64,000 nucleotides of DNA from Lysinibacillus pinottii (lineage in GTDB: Bacteria; Bacillota; Bacilli; Bacillales_A; Planococcaceae). The stretch is from positions 1 through 64,000 of the forward strand of contig NZ_JANTOO010000015.1 in assembly GCF_024753545.1 (NCBI RefSeq). Reading direction: 5' to 3'. Position 1 is the first letter of the stretch. Each line of letters opens with the position of its first letter. The translations under genes and the position numbers were made by a program. Positions 17,053 to 26,802 of the stretch are shown piece after piece. The notes beneath the pieces were generated by a model. That model did no database searches and was not told the origin of the DNA. It saw only the letters and a list, made by a program, of their open reading frames with translations.

Positions 17053-18108
17053 GTGTTCAAAACGAAGAAATTATGGATGACTATGGCATTTAGCGCTTTA
17101 GTGATCGGAGGATGCTCAAAGGATACACCCAAGGTTAAAGAAGATGATGAGAGGGTAACACAGGAAGAAAAAGTAGTTGAGGAGCAAATACAGAAACCAG
17201 CATTTGTTGCGCCACTTACAGGAGAGGCAGTGCAAGAGGAAATTACTCAACGGCCTATTGTCGTGACGATTAATAATCATCCAGCTGCACGTCCGCAATC
17301 AGGATTAGCTGCAGCGGATATCATTTATGAGATGCTTGCGGAAGGCAATGTGACTCGCTTTTTAGCAGTTTATCAAAGTGAGCTACCTGAAAATATAGGG
17401 CCGGTTCGTAGTGCACGCTCTTATTTTATCGATATAGCAAAAGGATTCAATGCCTTTTATGTAGCTCATGGTTATAGTCCAGAGGCGAAAACAATGCTCG
17501 ATAATCGTGTAGTCGACAATATCAACGGAATGGCTTATGATGGTATACTTTTTAAACGTTCAAGCGAACGAGTTGCACCACATAATTCATATATTACATC
17601 GGAAAAGATCAGAAAAGGTGCTGAAATGGTAGGCGCTTCAATGAATTACAGTGAAAAAGTACTTCAGGCTTTTTATGAACCCGATGAACGTGGTAAAATA
17701 GGCATTGAAACAAGTCAAGTTGATATTTACTACGGGAATAATGAAGATTTCCACAATTCGTATGTGTATGATCATCAAAGTAATTATTATGAACGACAAT
17801 CGGCTGGCGTGGACACAAAAGATATGTTAACCGGCGAAGCATTATCATTGGCAAATGTTCTATTTTTTGAAATGGATCACCAAATAGTCGATGATATTGG
17901 TCGCCAAACAATTGATTTAACTTCTGGTGGAAATGCGTACGTATTTCAAAATGGCTATTTGAGGGAAGTCAAATGGGCTAATGTGAATGGAATACCAACG
18001 GCTGTTGAGCAATCAGGGGAGCCTGTAAAGCTAGTACCTGGAAAGTCGTGGGTCCATTTTGTACCATCCTCACCAGGGTTACAAGCAATGGTGAAAACGC
18101 AGCCTTAA
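17053..18108 (+). CDS. yerB: DUF3048 lipoprotein (YerB)
   Basis: The protein has about 351 residues and is probably a membrane-anchored lipoprotein: a basic N-terminus, a hydrophobic stretch and a lipobox ending IGGC at about residue 21. An acidic linker follows, then the DUF3048 core with VTINNHPAARPQSGL and GPVRSARSYF. The function is unknown. I prefer GTG 17053, about nine bases after AAAGGAG; ATG 17047 is only four bases from it and would add two residues. It sits between yerA and yerC as in B. subtilis. Confidence 0.85.
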   Translation: MFKTKKLWMTMAFSALVIGGCSKDTPKVKEDDERVTQEEKVVEEQIQKPAFVAPLTGEAVQEEITQRPIVVTINNHPAARPQSGLAAADIIYEMLAEGNVTRFLAVYQSELPENIGPVRSARSYFIDIAKGFNAFYVAHGYSPEAKTMLDNRVVDNINGMAYDGILFKRSSERVAPHNSYITSEKIRKGAEMVGASMNYSEKVLQAFYEPDERGKIGIETSQVDIYYGNNEDFHNSYVYDHQSNYYERQSAGVDTKDMLTGEALSLANVLFFEMDHQIVDDIGRQTIDLTSGGNAYVFQNGYLREVKWANVNGIPTAVEQSGEPVKLVPGKSWVHFVPSSPGLQAMVKTQP

Positions 18109-18123
18109 AGGGAGGAAAATTGC

Positions 18124-18444
18124 ATGCAAATCGAAAAAATTCGAGGGCATCAAACAGATCAGTTATTTAAAGCAGTGTTAGAGCTGAAAGACATCGAAGA
18201 ATGCTATAAGTTTTTTGATGATTTATGTACGATTAGTGAAATTCAATCGTTGGCACAACGCTTTGAGGTTGCACATTTATTACGTTTAAAGAAAACCTAT
18301 GAATCCATTAAAAAGGAAACAGGTGCAAGTACAGCAACGATTTCACGTGTTCGACGTTGCTTCGATTATGGAAACGATACATATGATGAAATGCTAGGTC
18401 GTTTGTATCCTGATGAGAAACCATTTCAAGCACCAAAAGAATAG
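18124..18444 (+). CDS. yerC: YerC/TrpR-like helix-turn-helix protein
   Basis: A 106-residue protein of the YerC/YecD group, related to the Trp repressor fold. The helix-turn-helix is around residues 50-80, where ETGASTATISRVRRC is the recognition region. The family is thought to bind DNA, but its targets are not established. It begins 15 bases after yerB behind GGGAGG and ends at a strong terminator, so it is probably the last gene of a yerABC transcript. Confidence 0.88.
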   Translation: MQIEKIRGHQTDQLFKAVLELKDIEECYKFFDDLCTISEIQSLAQRFEVAHLLRLKKTYESIKKETGASTATISRVRRCFDYGNDTYDEMLGRLYPDEKPFQAPKE

Positions 18445-18449
18445 TTGAA

Positions 18450-18492
18450 AAAGAGACTGGGTAGATGTTCTACCCAGTCTTTTTCATTTTTT
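18450..18492 (+). terminator. intrinsic terminator after yerC
   Basis: AGACTGGGTAGA pairs perfectly with TCTACCCAGTCT around a three-base loop. A leading A run and a trailing T run make it usable on both strands. Confidence 0.92.
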
Positions 18493-18554
18493 TGTGGTCC
18501 ATCATAAGCTATACTTGTAAACGAATAGATAGAAAACGATAGGTGGTAAAATAA

Positions 18555-19244
18555 ATGGATTATTTAGAATGGAGACATGTGTTCAAGTTAGATCCTGCAA
18601 AGGACATATCAGATGAAGACTTAGAAAAAATTTGTGAATCTGGAACTGACGTTATTTTAGTCGGTGGCACAGACAATGTGACATTGGATGGGGTATTAGA
18701 TTTACTTGTTCGTGTTAGGCGGTTCGAAGTCCCGATAGCTTTGGAAATTTCAACGATTGATGCGATTACACCAGGCTATGACTATTACTTTATTCCGACG
18801 GTCTTAAATAGTGATGATCCAAAATGGATTAAAAATTTGCATCATGCAGCTATTAAAGAATTTGGAGATATTATGGTGTGGGATGAATTAGTAGCAGAAG
18901 GTTATTGTATTTTAAATCCGGATTGTAAAGTGGCACATGTAACAGGTGCTACAACAGATTTATCGATAGACGATATCGTAGCCTATGCACGTATGGCAGA
19001 AAATTTCTTTAAACTTCCGGTGTTTTATTTAGAGTACAGTGGAATTTACGGAAATCCAGAAGTAGTAAGTGCTGTGAAAAATGAATTGAAGCACACTAAG
19101 CTCTTTTATGGTGGAGGCATTACATCAGCCAAGCAGGCAGAGGAAATGGCACAGTATGCAGACACGGTTGTAGTTGGAAATATTATTTATGAAGATTTAA
19201 AAGCTGCACTTGCGACTGTTAAGGCTGTTAAAAATACGTTATAA
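18555..19244 (+). CDS. pcrB: heptaprenylglyceryl phosphate synthase
   Basis: PcrB (229 residues) adds heptaprenyl diphosphate to sn-glycerol-1-phosphate, the bacterial counterpart of the archaeal GGGP synthase. The TIM-barrel blocks are clear: HVFKLDP, VGGTDNVT, YFIPTVLNS, VFYLEYSGIYG and LFYGGGI, with a C-terminal VVVGNIIYED phosphate site. Length and sequence follow B. subtilis PcrB closely. It precedes pcrA with a 32-base gap, the conserved order. Confidence 0.96.
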   Translation: MDYLEWRHVFKLDPAKDISDEDLEKICESGTDVILVGGTDNVTLDGVLDLLVRVRRFEVPIALEISTIDAITPGYDYYFIPTVLNSDDPKWIKNLHHAAIKEFGDIMVWDELVAEGYCILNPDCKVAHVTGATTDLSIDDIVAYARMAENFFKLPVFYLEYSGIYGNPEVVSAVKNELKHTKLFYGGGITSAKQAEEMAQYADTVVVGNIIYEDLKAALATVKAVKNTL

Positions 19245-19276
19245 TTTTAGAACAAATGTTTGTAAGGCGGTGCGAA

Positions 19277-21526
19277 ATGGAACAGTTAACAAAAAATTTA
19301 CTAGCAGGAATGAATCCTGAACAAGAAAGAGCGGTCAAAACCACTGAGGGACCACTACTGATTATGGCTGGTGCTGGGTCAGGAAAAACACGAGTATTAA
19401 CACATCGTATTGCTTACTTAATTATAGAAAAGGAAGTATACCCATCCAAAGTTTTAGCCATTACGTTTACTAATAAAGCTGCTCGTGAAATGCGAGAGCG
19501 TATCGACGGTATTCTTGGCAATGGGACAGGCGATAGTATGTGGGTATCTACTTTCCACTCCATGTGTGTAAGAATTTTACGTCGCAATATCGATCAACTA
19601 GGCATATCTCGTAATTTCTCCATCCTAGATTCTACGGATCAACTTTCAGTGATTAAAAATGTAATGAAGGATGAGAATATCGATCCAAAGCGTTTTGAGC
19701 CAAGAGCAATTTTAAATGCTATTAGTGCAGCTAAAAATGAGTGTATTACAGCAGATGATTACGCCGGTCATATGAATGATAAAAATCCTTATGAACAAAC
19801 CGTTGCACGTGTTTATAAAGGCTATGAAAAAAGATTACGTCGTAACCAATCCCTCGATTTTGATGATTTAATTATGACAACCATTACGTTGTTCAAACGC
19901 GTACCAGAGGTGTTGGAATACTATCAAAATAAATTTCAATATATTCATGTAGATGAATATCAGGATACCAATAAATCCCAATACTTACTTGTGCAATTAT
20001 TAGCTAAAAAATTTAAAAATATTTGTGTTGTAGGGGATTCTGATCAATCAATTTATCGCTGGCGTGGTGCAGATATCGGTAATATCCTTTCCTTTGAAAA
20101 GGATTATCCGAATGCTAAGGTGATTATGCTTGAGCAAAATTATCGTTCAACTAAACGCATCCTCCAAGCAGCAAATGACGTCATTCAAAATAATACAACA
20201 CGTTACCCAAAAGAACTGCGTACAGAAAATGCAGAGGGAGAAAAAATTGCGTTATACAAAGCTTATAATGAGCAGGAAGAAGCACAATTTGTTGTACAAA
20301 CCATCCAACAGTTGATGGAAAAGGAAAACCGTACATTTGATGATTTTGCCATTTTATATCGTACGAATGCTCAGTCACGTGTGATGGAGGAAGTACTTGT
20401 TAAATCCAATATGGTGTATCAAATTGTTGGCGGGACAAAGTTCTATGATCGAAAAGAAATAAAAGACTTACTTGCTTATTTGCGCCTTATTGCTAATAAT
20501 GACGATGATTTATCACTTGCACGTATTATTAATGAACCCAAACGTAGTATAGGCGCCACTTCTTTTGAGAAAATGGCCCGTTATGCTATTGAGCAGGATC
20601 GTTCCATTTTTGATGCTATGAATGATCTTATTTTCATGGGTCTATCTGGGAAAGCGGCAAACTCAGCAGAGCAATTTTATGCAATGATTAAAGGTTTTAC
20701 TGAAATGCAAGAATATTTATCGGTCACTGAAATTGTTGAGCAAGTCATTGATAAATCTGGGTACCGTACAATGCTCCAAAATGAAAAGACGATTGAAGCT
20801 GAAAGTCGTTTAGAGAATATTGAAGAGTTCTTATCTGTCACAAAAGCATTTGAGGAGCGCAGTGATGATAAAAGTTTAATAGCATTTTTAACAGATTTAG
20901 CATTAATTGCTGATATCGATGCACTTGATAAAGAGGATGCTTCCAAGGGAAATATTATTTTAATGACGATGCATGCTGCTAAGGGCTTAGAGTTTCCTAT
21001 TGTTTTTATTATCGGTATGGAGGAAAATATCTTCCCGCATTCGCGCTCCCTTGATGATCAAGATGAAATGGAAGAAGAACGTCGCCTTATGTATGTTGGT
21101 GTGACGCGCGCAGAGGAACGTCTATATTTAACATGTGCACAAAGCCGAACAATTTTTGGCCGTTCGAGCTTTAATAATGCTTCACGATTTTTAGGTGAGA
21201 TTTCCGAAGATATTACCGAATCCATCTCCAAAGCTGGTGCTAAAACGAATGTACCGTTTGCTACTAGCAATCGTTCAAGTAATTATCAAAAACGTACACT
21301 TGGGTCCGTTCAACAAACTCAGCCTGCCACAGCGCGCTTACAATCGACAGGCGGAGATCAGTACGGCTGGAAGGCTGGAGACAAAGCCGTCCATAAAAAG
21401 TGGGGCACAGGTATGGTTGTAAGTGTAAAAGGCGAAGGTGATAGTACAGAGCTTGATATCGCTTTTCCACAACCAATTGGTATTAAGCGATTACTGGCAC
21501 AATTTGCACCGATTGAAAAAGCGTAA
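19277..21526 (+). CDS. pcrA: ATP-dependent DNA helicase PcrA (UvrD family)
   Basis: PcrA (749 residues) is the essential superfamily 1A 3'-5' helicase for repair and rolling-circle replication. Walker A GAGSGKT is at residues 32-38. Motif II reads VDEYQDTN, motif III VVGDSDQSIYRWRGA, motif V TMHAAKGLEF and motif VI YVGVTRAEERL. The C-terminus ends in a Tudor-like KAVHKKWGTGMV segment that binds RNA polymerase in B. subtilis. I chose ATG 19277 because AAGGCGGTG precedes it; an ATG at 19256 has no ribosome site. Confidence 0.97.
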   Translation: MEQLTKNLLAGMNPEQERAVKTTEGPLLIMAGAGSGKTRVLTHRIAYLIIEKEVYPSKVLAITFTNKAAREMRERIDGILGNGTGDSMWVSTFHSMCVRILRRNIDQLGISRNFSILDSTDQLSVIKNVMKDENIDPKRFEPRAILNAISAAKNECITADDYAGHMNDKNPYEQTVARVYKGYEKRLRRNQSLDFDDLIMTTITLFKRVPEVLEYYQNKFQYIHVDEYQDTNKSQYLLVQLLAKKFKNICVVGDSDQSIYRWRGADIGNILSFEKDYPNAKVIMLEQNYRSTKRILQAANDVIQNNTTRYPKELRTENAEGEKIALYKAYNEQEEAQFVVQTIQQLMEKENRTFDDFAILYRTNAQSRVMEEVLVKSNMVYQIVGGTKFYDRKEIKDLLAYLRLIANNDDDLSLARIINEPKRSIGATSFEKMARYAIEQDRSIFDAMNDLIFMGLSGKAANSAEQFYAMIKGFTEMQEYLSVTEIVEQVIDKSGYRTMLQNEKTIEAESRLENIEEFLSVTKAFEERSDDKSLIAFLTDLALIADIDALDKEDASKGNIILMTMHAAKGLEFPIVFIIGMEENIFPHSRSLDDQDEMEEERRLMYVGVTRAEERLYLTCAQSRTIFGRSSFNNASRFLGEISEDITESISKAGAKTNVPFATSNRSSNYQKRTLGSVQQTQPATARLQSTGGDQYGWKAGDKAVHKKWGTGMVVSVKGEGDSTELDIAFPQPIGIKRLLAQFAPIEKA

Positions 21527-21540
21527 GCGGAGGAACGTAA

Positions 21541-23544
21541 ATGAACGAAATAGAACAGCGAATAGCGGAGTTAAATAAATTATTACATGAATATGGTTAT
21601 GCCTATTATGTACTAGATAAACCAGTCGTTGCTGACAGTGTTTATGATCAATTATTGCATGAATTGATTGCGTTAGAAGAGGCCAATCCATCACTTATTT
21701 TTCCCGATTCACCCACGCAACGTGTTGGCGGAACTGTCGTAGAGGGCTTTAAAAAGGTGACACATGATTACCCAATGCTAAGTCTATCAAACGCTTTTAA
21801 CGAAGCAGATTTACAAGAATTTGATCGTAAGGTTCGACAGGCTATTGGTGATCATTTCTCCTATGTATGTGAGCTGAAAATAGATGGTCTTGCCATTTCG
21901 TTAAAATATGAAAATGGCGTGTTTGTCCAGGGTGCAACAAGAGGAGATGGTGTTGTAGGGGAAGAAATTACAGCCAATTTAAAGACCATTCATGCTATTC
22001 CTCTGCGTTTAAAAGAACCAATTACAATCGAAGTACGCGGTGAGGCGTACATGCCAAAAAAATCATTTGAAAAATTAAATGCGCAACGTGCTGACAATGG
22101 TGAAGAACTATTTGCTAACCCACGTAATGCTGCTGCAGGCTCTTTACGACAGTTAGACCCTAAAATTGCTGCAAGTCGCCAGCTATCAACTTTCATCTAT
22201 GCCATTGGAGGAGATGGTGAAATCTATGGCATCGATGGACATGCAGAAATGCTTGATTATTTAGAGGATCTAGGTTTCCCTTCCAATAAGGAGCGTCAGC
22301 GTTGCTCTACAATTGAAGAGGTTATGGCCTTTATTGAGCATTGGACAGAAAATCGTCCACATCTAGCCTATGAAATAGATGGAATCGTTATAAAAGTCGA
22401 CCGCTATGCTCAACAAGATGAGCTAGGCTATACGGCAAAAAGTCCACGCTGGGCCATTGCTTATAAATTCCCTGCAGAGGAAGTTGTCACGACATTACTA
22501 GATATTGATTTAACAGTAGGGCGTACAGGGGTTGTCACGCCAACAGCTATTTTAACGCCTGTTCAAGTAGCGGGGACGACGGTGCAGCGTGCTTCCTTAC
22601 ACAATGAAGATCTTATACGAGATAAAGATATACGTCTTGGGGATACGGTCATTATTCGAAAGGCCGGTGATATTATTCCACAAGTTGTTGGTGTGCTCAT
22701 CGAGCAGCGTCCTGAAAACTCTGTACCGTTTGAGATGCCTAAAAATTGTCCGGTTTGTGATAGTGAATTGATTCGTATTGAGGGTGAGGTTGCTTTGCGC
22801 TGTGTAAATCCTGCATGCTTTGCTCAAATTGCAGAAAGCATTAAATATTTTGTGTCTCGTAATGCTATGAATATTGATGGCCTTGGAGATAAAGTGGTTG
22901 AGCAGTTATTGCGTGCGGATTTAATACATGATGTATCTGATTTATATCATTTAACCATTGAGCAATTGGTTGAGCTAGAACGGATGGGCGAAAAATCTGC
23001 AACCAATTTAGTCAATGCGATTCAAGCCTCGAAGGAAAATTCGATGGAACGTTTATTAATTGGTCTAGGAATTCGTCACGTTGGTGAAAAGGCTGCAAAA
23101 ATTGTATCAGAGCAATTTGGCTCAATGGAAGCTGTCATGGCAGCAACAGAGGAACAACTTGTGGCTATCTATGAGATTGGCGATAAAATGGCATCGTCAT
23201 TAGTGGAATACTTCTCCAATGATGACGCACGTGCAGTCATTGAACGTCTTGCTGAAGTGGGCGTGAATATGACTTTTAAAGGAAAAAAAGTAGAAGTAGT
23301 GGTAGGCGATAATCCTTTTGCAGGAAAAACAATTGTTTTAACTGGTAAACTTGAGCAATTGACACGTAACGAAGCAAAGGCGAAAATAGAAGAGTTAGGT
23401 GGGACTGTCACAGGTAGTGTCAGTAAAAAAACGGATCTTGTTATCGCAGGCGAGGATGCAGGCTCTAAGCTAGCAAAGGCTGAGCAATTAGGTATTGAAG
23501 TTTGGAATGAAGACAACTTAATTGAACAACTTAACCTTATCTAA
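21541..23544 (+). CDS. ligA: NAD-dependent DNA ligase
   Basis: LigA (667 residues) seals nicks with NAD. The adenylation site is KIDG at residues 113-116, with Lys113 taking the AMP. The oligonucleotide-binding domain is followed by a zinc finger (CPVC with CVNPAC), a helix-hairpin-helix region (RMGEKSATNL, GIRHVGEKAA) and a C-terminal BRCT domain (AGKTIVLTGKL). All domains are intact. It is 14 bases after pcrA behind GCGGAGG, probably co-transcribed. Confidence 0.97.
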   Translation: MNEIEQRIAELNKLLHEYGYAYYVLDKPVVADSVYDQLLHELIALEEANPSLIFPDSPTQRVGGTVVEGFKKVTHDYPMLSLSNAFNEADLQEFDRKVRQAIGDHFSYVCELKIDGLAISLKYENGVFVQGATRGDGVVGEEITANLKTIHAIPLRLKEPITIEVRGEAYMPKKSFEKLNAQRADNGEELFANPRNAAAGSLRQLDPKIAASRQLSTFIYAIGGDGEIYGIDGHAEMLDYLEDLGFPSNKERQRCSTIEEVMAFIEHWTENRPHLAYEIDGIVIKVDRYAQQDELGYTAKSPRWAIAYKFPAEEVVTTLLDIDLTVGRTGVVTPTAILTPVQVAGTTVQRASLHNEDLIRDKDIRLGDTVIIRKAGDIIPQVVGVLIEQRPENSVPFEMPKNCPVCDSELIRIEGEVALRCVNPACFAQIAESIKYFVSRNAMNIDGLGDKVVEQLLRADLIHDVSDLYHLTIEQLVELERMGEKSATNLVNAIQASKENSMERLLIGLGIRHVGEKAAKIVSEQFGSMEAVMAATEEQLVAIYEIGDKMASSLVEYFSNDDARAVIERLAEVGVNMTFKGKKVEVVVGDNPFAGKTIVLTGKLEQLTRNEAKAKIEELGGTVTGSVSKKTDLVIAGEDAGSKLAKAEQLGIEVWNEDNLIEQLNLI

Positions 23545-23653
23545 TAAATATACTGAAGATATAACCTCATAAAAGACATGCGTTTTGCTAAATGGTTATA
23601 TCTCAGTGATTCGTCGAACCAAATTGATTATGAGTAAAGGAGCACTAAATATA

Positions 23654-24793
23654 ATGAAGTCTTTTCGACTCATTCCAGCACTTGTAGCAGCTGCAATGTT
23701 AGTCGGCTGTGTACCTTCTAATGAAGGGGGAACAGAGCTTACGCAGGAAACACAACAAAATGAAAAAACTGAAACAACCATTATCCCCAGTATACAAATT
23801 GACGATTCTTATTATAAGACACTTATTCCTTATAAAGAGAGTGCCAGTAGAGGCCTAGTTGTATCAAATATTTTTACGAAGTATGATATGAAGGAAGTGG
23901 AAGCAGGTTTAATGCGTCTTTCGCACAATGAGTTTGACACTGAAAACTATTACTTCCAAGAGGGTCAATATTTAGCTGAAAGTACGGTGAGCTCTTGGCT
24001 TGCTCGAAGCTCTCAGACAGAAGACGGATTAAATCCACCAACAACAGATACAATGACACCCGAAGAGCGAGCAACAAAGGCACCTATTTATTTATCTCAT
24101 ATTGTTGAGCAAAATTACTTAACAAAAACAAAAGATAATAAAGTGAAATTAGGTGGAATTTCAATAGGTCTTGCGCTTAATTCTATTTATTATTATCAAA
24201 AAGAACAGTATGGCGAATATTACGAGAAACCAATATCAGAGTCTGAGCTTGTTGAGCAAGGGAAAAAAATGGCCGCTGAGATTGTTTCACGTTTACGTAC
24301 GCGCGATGAGCTAAAGGATATTCCAATTGTTGTTGGCCTGTTTAAGCAACAACCTCGGAATCAGATTATTCCTGGAGCCTATTTTAGCTATGGTGTAGCA
24401 AAAGCTGGACAGAACAACATTGCTGATTGGGAAGGAATAGATGAAAACTATGTATTATTCCCAACAGATGATTCGCAGGATGTATACCGAGACGTGAGTA
24501 AAAACTTCAAAATCTTTAAGCAAGACGTTGATAAATATTTCTCAAATTATACGAGTGTTATTGGTACAGGTTTCTATCGCAATAAAGAAATCCAAAAACT
24601 GACGATCGAAATTCCTATCCAATTTTTCGGCAAAGCAGAAATCATTGGATTCACACAATATTTGACAGGTATATTAATCAATCGATTTAATAATATTCAT
24701 GTTGAGGTGAGTATTACTTCTGTCAATGGTCCCGAGGCATTAATCAATAAAAAGGCCAATGACACGGACCCTTATGTACATGTCTATGAATAA
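23654..24793 (+). CDS. camS: CamS family lipoprotein (sex pheromone cAM373 precursor family)
   Basis: This 379-residue lipoprotein has a hydrophobic signal and the lipobox LVGC with Cys19. The mature part matches the CamS/YerH family, with SNIFTKYDM, a Gln-rich linker near the N-terminus and GALFxxPYFSYG-like blocks such as IPGAYFSYG. In enterococci and staphylococci the signal peptide yields a pheromone; here a general cell-envelope role is more likely. ATG 23654 has AAAGGAG ten bases upstream; earlier in-frame starts lack one. It follows ligA as in B. subtilis. Confidence 0.88.
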   Translation: MKSFRLIPALVAAAMLVGCVPSNEGGTELTQETQQNEKTETTIIPSIQIDDSYYKTLIPYKESASRGLVVSNIFTKYDMKEVEAGLMRLSHNEFDTENYYFQEGQYLAESTVSSWLARSSQTEDGLNPPTTDTMTPEERATKAPIYLSHIVEQNYLTKTKDNKVKLGGISIGLALNSIYYYQKEQYGEYYEKPISESELVEQGKKMAAEIVSRLRTRDELKDIPIVVGLFKQQPRNQIIPGAYFSYGVAKAGQNNIADWEGIDENYVLFPTDDSQDVYRDVSKNFKIFKQDVDKYFSNYTSVIGTGFYRNKEIQKLTIEIPIQFFGKAEIIGFTQYLTGILINRFNNIHVEVSITSVNGPEALINKKANDTDPYVHVYE

Positions 24794-24826
24794 TATAGTC
24801 AGCCTTTGTGCTGACTATATTTTTAT
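24793..24826 (+). terminator. intrinsic terminator after camS
   Basis: ATATAGTCAGC pairs perfectly with GCTGACTATAT and runs into TTTT. It starts at the last base of the camS stop codon. Confidence 0.9.
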
Positions 24827-24914
24827 GTAGAAAGAGAGACTTAAAGGAAAACAACTGGTATAGATTCACAACACTTCGTTATAGTAGTGAAAGTTTCTAT
24901 ATTTTTGGTGAAAG

Positions 24915-24945
24915 TTGTGATTTTTAATATGAAAAATGTTATGAT
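24915..24945 (+). promoter_or_regulatory. candidate gatCAB promoter
   Basis: An extended -10 (TG, one base, TATGAT at 24940-24945) lies 19 bases after TTGTGA at 24915. The spacing is long, but the extended -10 compensates. It lies after the camS terminator and 80 bases before gatC. Confidence 0.45.
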
Positions 24946-25025
24946 TATTGGCATGGTTAACTTTATCCAACCCTATTGTTATCAATAAAAACAATAAATG
25001 GAGCAAGTATTCGGAGGTGTAAAAA

Positions 25026-25313
25026 ATGGCTAAATTAACAAAAGAAGAAGTAAAGCACGTGGCAAATTTAGCACGTCTTGCAATTACTGAAGAGGAAGCT
25101 GAGAAGTTTGCTGAACAGCTTGGTAAAATTACTGACTTTGCAGAGCAATTAAACGAACTAGATACAGCGAATGTTGAACCTACAACGCATGTTTTACCAT
25201 TAGTTAATGTAATGCGTGAAGATGTTGCAGTAAAAGGTCTAGACCGTGAAGTAATGATGTTAAATGTAAGAGAACAAGAAGATGGTCAAGTAAAAGTACC
25301 AGCTATCATGTAA
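25026..25313 (+). CDS. gatC: Asp-tRNA(Asn)/Glu-tRNA(Gln) amidotransferase subunit C
   Basis: GatC (95 residues) wraps around GatA and stabilises the amidotransferase that converts Glu-tRNA(Gln) to Gln-tRNA(Gln). The family N-terminus (EEVKHVANLARLAI) and the HVLPLVNVMREDV segment are clear. CGGAGG lies eight bases upstream. It is the first gene of gatCAB and lies 24 bases before gatA. Confidence 0.97.
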   Translation: MAKLTKEEVKHVANLARLAITEEEAEKFAEQLGKITDFAEQLNELDTANVEPTTHVLPLVNVMREDVAVKGLDREVMMLNVREQEDGQVKVPAIM

Positions 25314-25337
25314 TACTAAAACATAGGAGGATTCCTC

Positions 25338-26801
25338 ATGACGTTATTTGAACGTTCAGCTAAGGAGTTACAAGCGGAAATTAAAGCAGGTAACTTATCA
25401 ATCGCTGACTTAACGAAAGAAGCATACGAGCGCATTGCAAAGCTTGATGGCGATGTACAAGCATTCCTTGCTTCAAACGAAGAAAAAGCAACTGCACAAG
25501 CTGCTGAAATGGATAAGGTACCATTTGAAGAGCGTGGACCGCTATTTGGTCTTCCAATCGGTGTGAAGGACAATATTGTAACAGAAGGCTTAGAAACAAC
25601 ATGTGCCTCTAAAATTTTGGAAGGCTTTATGCCAATTTACGATGCAACTGTTGTCAACAAGCTACGTGAAGCCGGTATGATTACAGTCGGTAAACTAAAC
25701 ATGGACGAGTTTGCAATGGGTTCATCGAATGAAAACTCATACTACAAAACAACAAAAAATCCATGGAATTTAAATCATGTGCCAGGTGGATCTTCAGGTG
25801 CATCTGCAGCCTCAGTAGCAGCAGGGGAAGTGCCATTTTCACTTGGTTCAGATACAGGTGGTTCAATCCGTCAACCAGCAGCATACTGTGGTGTTGTAGG
25901 GATGAAACCTACATATGGTCGTGTGTCTCGTTTTGGTCTAGTGGCATTCGCCTCTTCTTTAGATCAAATTGGACCCATTACACGCAATGTTGAAGATAAC
26001 GCGTTATTACTTGAGGCTATTGCAGGCTTAGATCCAAATGATTCTACTTCTGCTGACGTAGAGGTGCCAAACTATGCTGCTGCTCTTACTGGAGATGTAA
26101 AAGGCTTGCGTATCGCTGTACCAAAGGAATTCCTCGGTGAAGGTGTAGGAGAAGCAGCACGTCAATCTGTGCTTGCAGCATTAGAGGTATTAAAAGGTTT
26201 AGGTGCGACTGTAGAAGAAGTATCTCTTCCTCATTCTAAATATGCGCTTGCTGCGTATTATATCCTTTCTTCATCTGAAGCGTCTTCTAACTTATCTCGT
26301 TTCGATGGGATTCGTTACGGTTTCCGTGCAGAAAACGTGACAAATTTAATGGATCTATATAAAGAAACACGTGCGCAAGGTTTTGGAGATGAAGTAAAAC
26401 GCCGTATCATGCTTGGGACTTATTCATTAAGCGCAGGTACATATGATGCGTATTACAAAAAAGCACAACAAGCACGTACACTGATCAAAGCAGACTATGA
26501 CAAAGTATTTGAAGACTTTGATGTTATCATTGGACCTACATCACCAACACCAGCTTTCAAAATTGGTGAAAATGTTGATGATCCGATGACCATGTATGCA
26601 AACGATATTTTAACAATTCCGATGAACTTAGCGGGTGTACCTGCTATTTCCATTCCATGTGGTTTTGACAACGGACTACCACTAGGTTTACAAATTATAG
26701 GTAAATACTTTGATGAAGCAACTATTTACCGTGTAGCTCATGCTTTTGAACAAGCAACGGAGTTCCATAAACAAGTTCCTCAAATGTGGGAGGGAAAATA
26801 A
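25338..26801 (+). CDS. gatA: Asp-tRNA(Asn)/Glu-tRNA(Gln) amidotransferase subunit A
   Basis: GatA (487 residues) is the glutaminase subunit of the amidase-signature family. The Ser-cisSer-Lys triad is Lys77 (GVKDNI), Ser152 (PGGSSGAS) and Ser176 (GSDTGGS), the same relative spacing as in the staphylococcal enzyme. It liberates ammonia, which is channelled to GatB. AGGAGG precedes the ATG. The stop codon is followed by one base and then gatB. Confidence 0.97.
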   Translation: MTLFERSAKELQAEIKAGNLSIADLTKEAYERIAKLDGDVQAFLASNEEKATAQAAEMDKVPFEERGPLFGLPIGVKDNIVTEGLETTCASKILEGFMPIYDATVVNKLREAGMITVGKLNMDEFAMGSSNENSYYKTTKNPWNLNHVPGGSSGASAASVAAGEVPFSLGSDTGGSIRQPAAYCGVVGMKPTYGRVSRFGLVAFASSLDQIGPITRNVEDNALLLEAIAGLDPNDSTSADVEVPNYAAALTGDVKGLRIAVPKEFLGEGVGEAARQSVLAALEVLKGLGATVEEVSLPHSKYALAAYYILSSSEASSNLSRFDGIRYGFRAENVTNLMDLYKETRAQGFGDEVKRRIMLGTYSLSAGTYDAYYKKAQQARTLIKADYDKVFEDFDVIIGPTSPTPAFKIGENVDDPMTMYANDILTIPMNLAGVPAISIPCGFDNGLPLGLQIIGKYFDEATIYRVAHAFEQATEFHKQVPQMWEGK

Positions 26802-26802
26802 C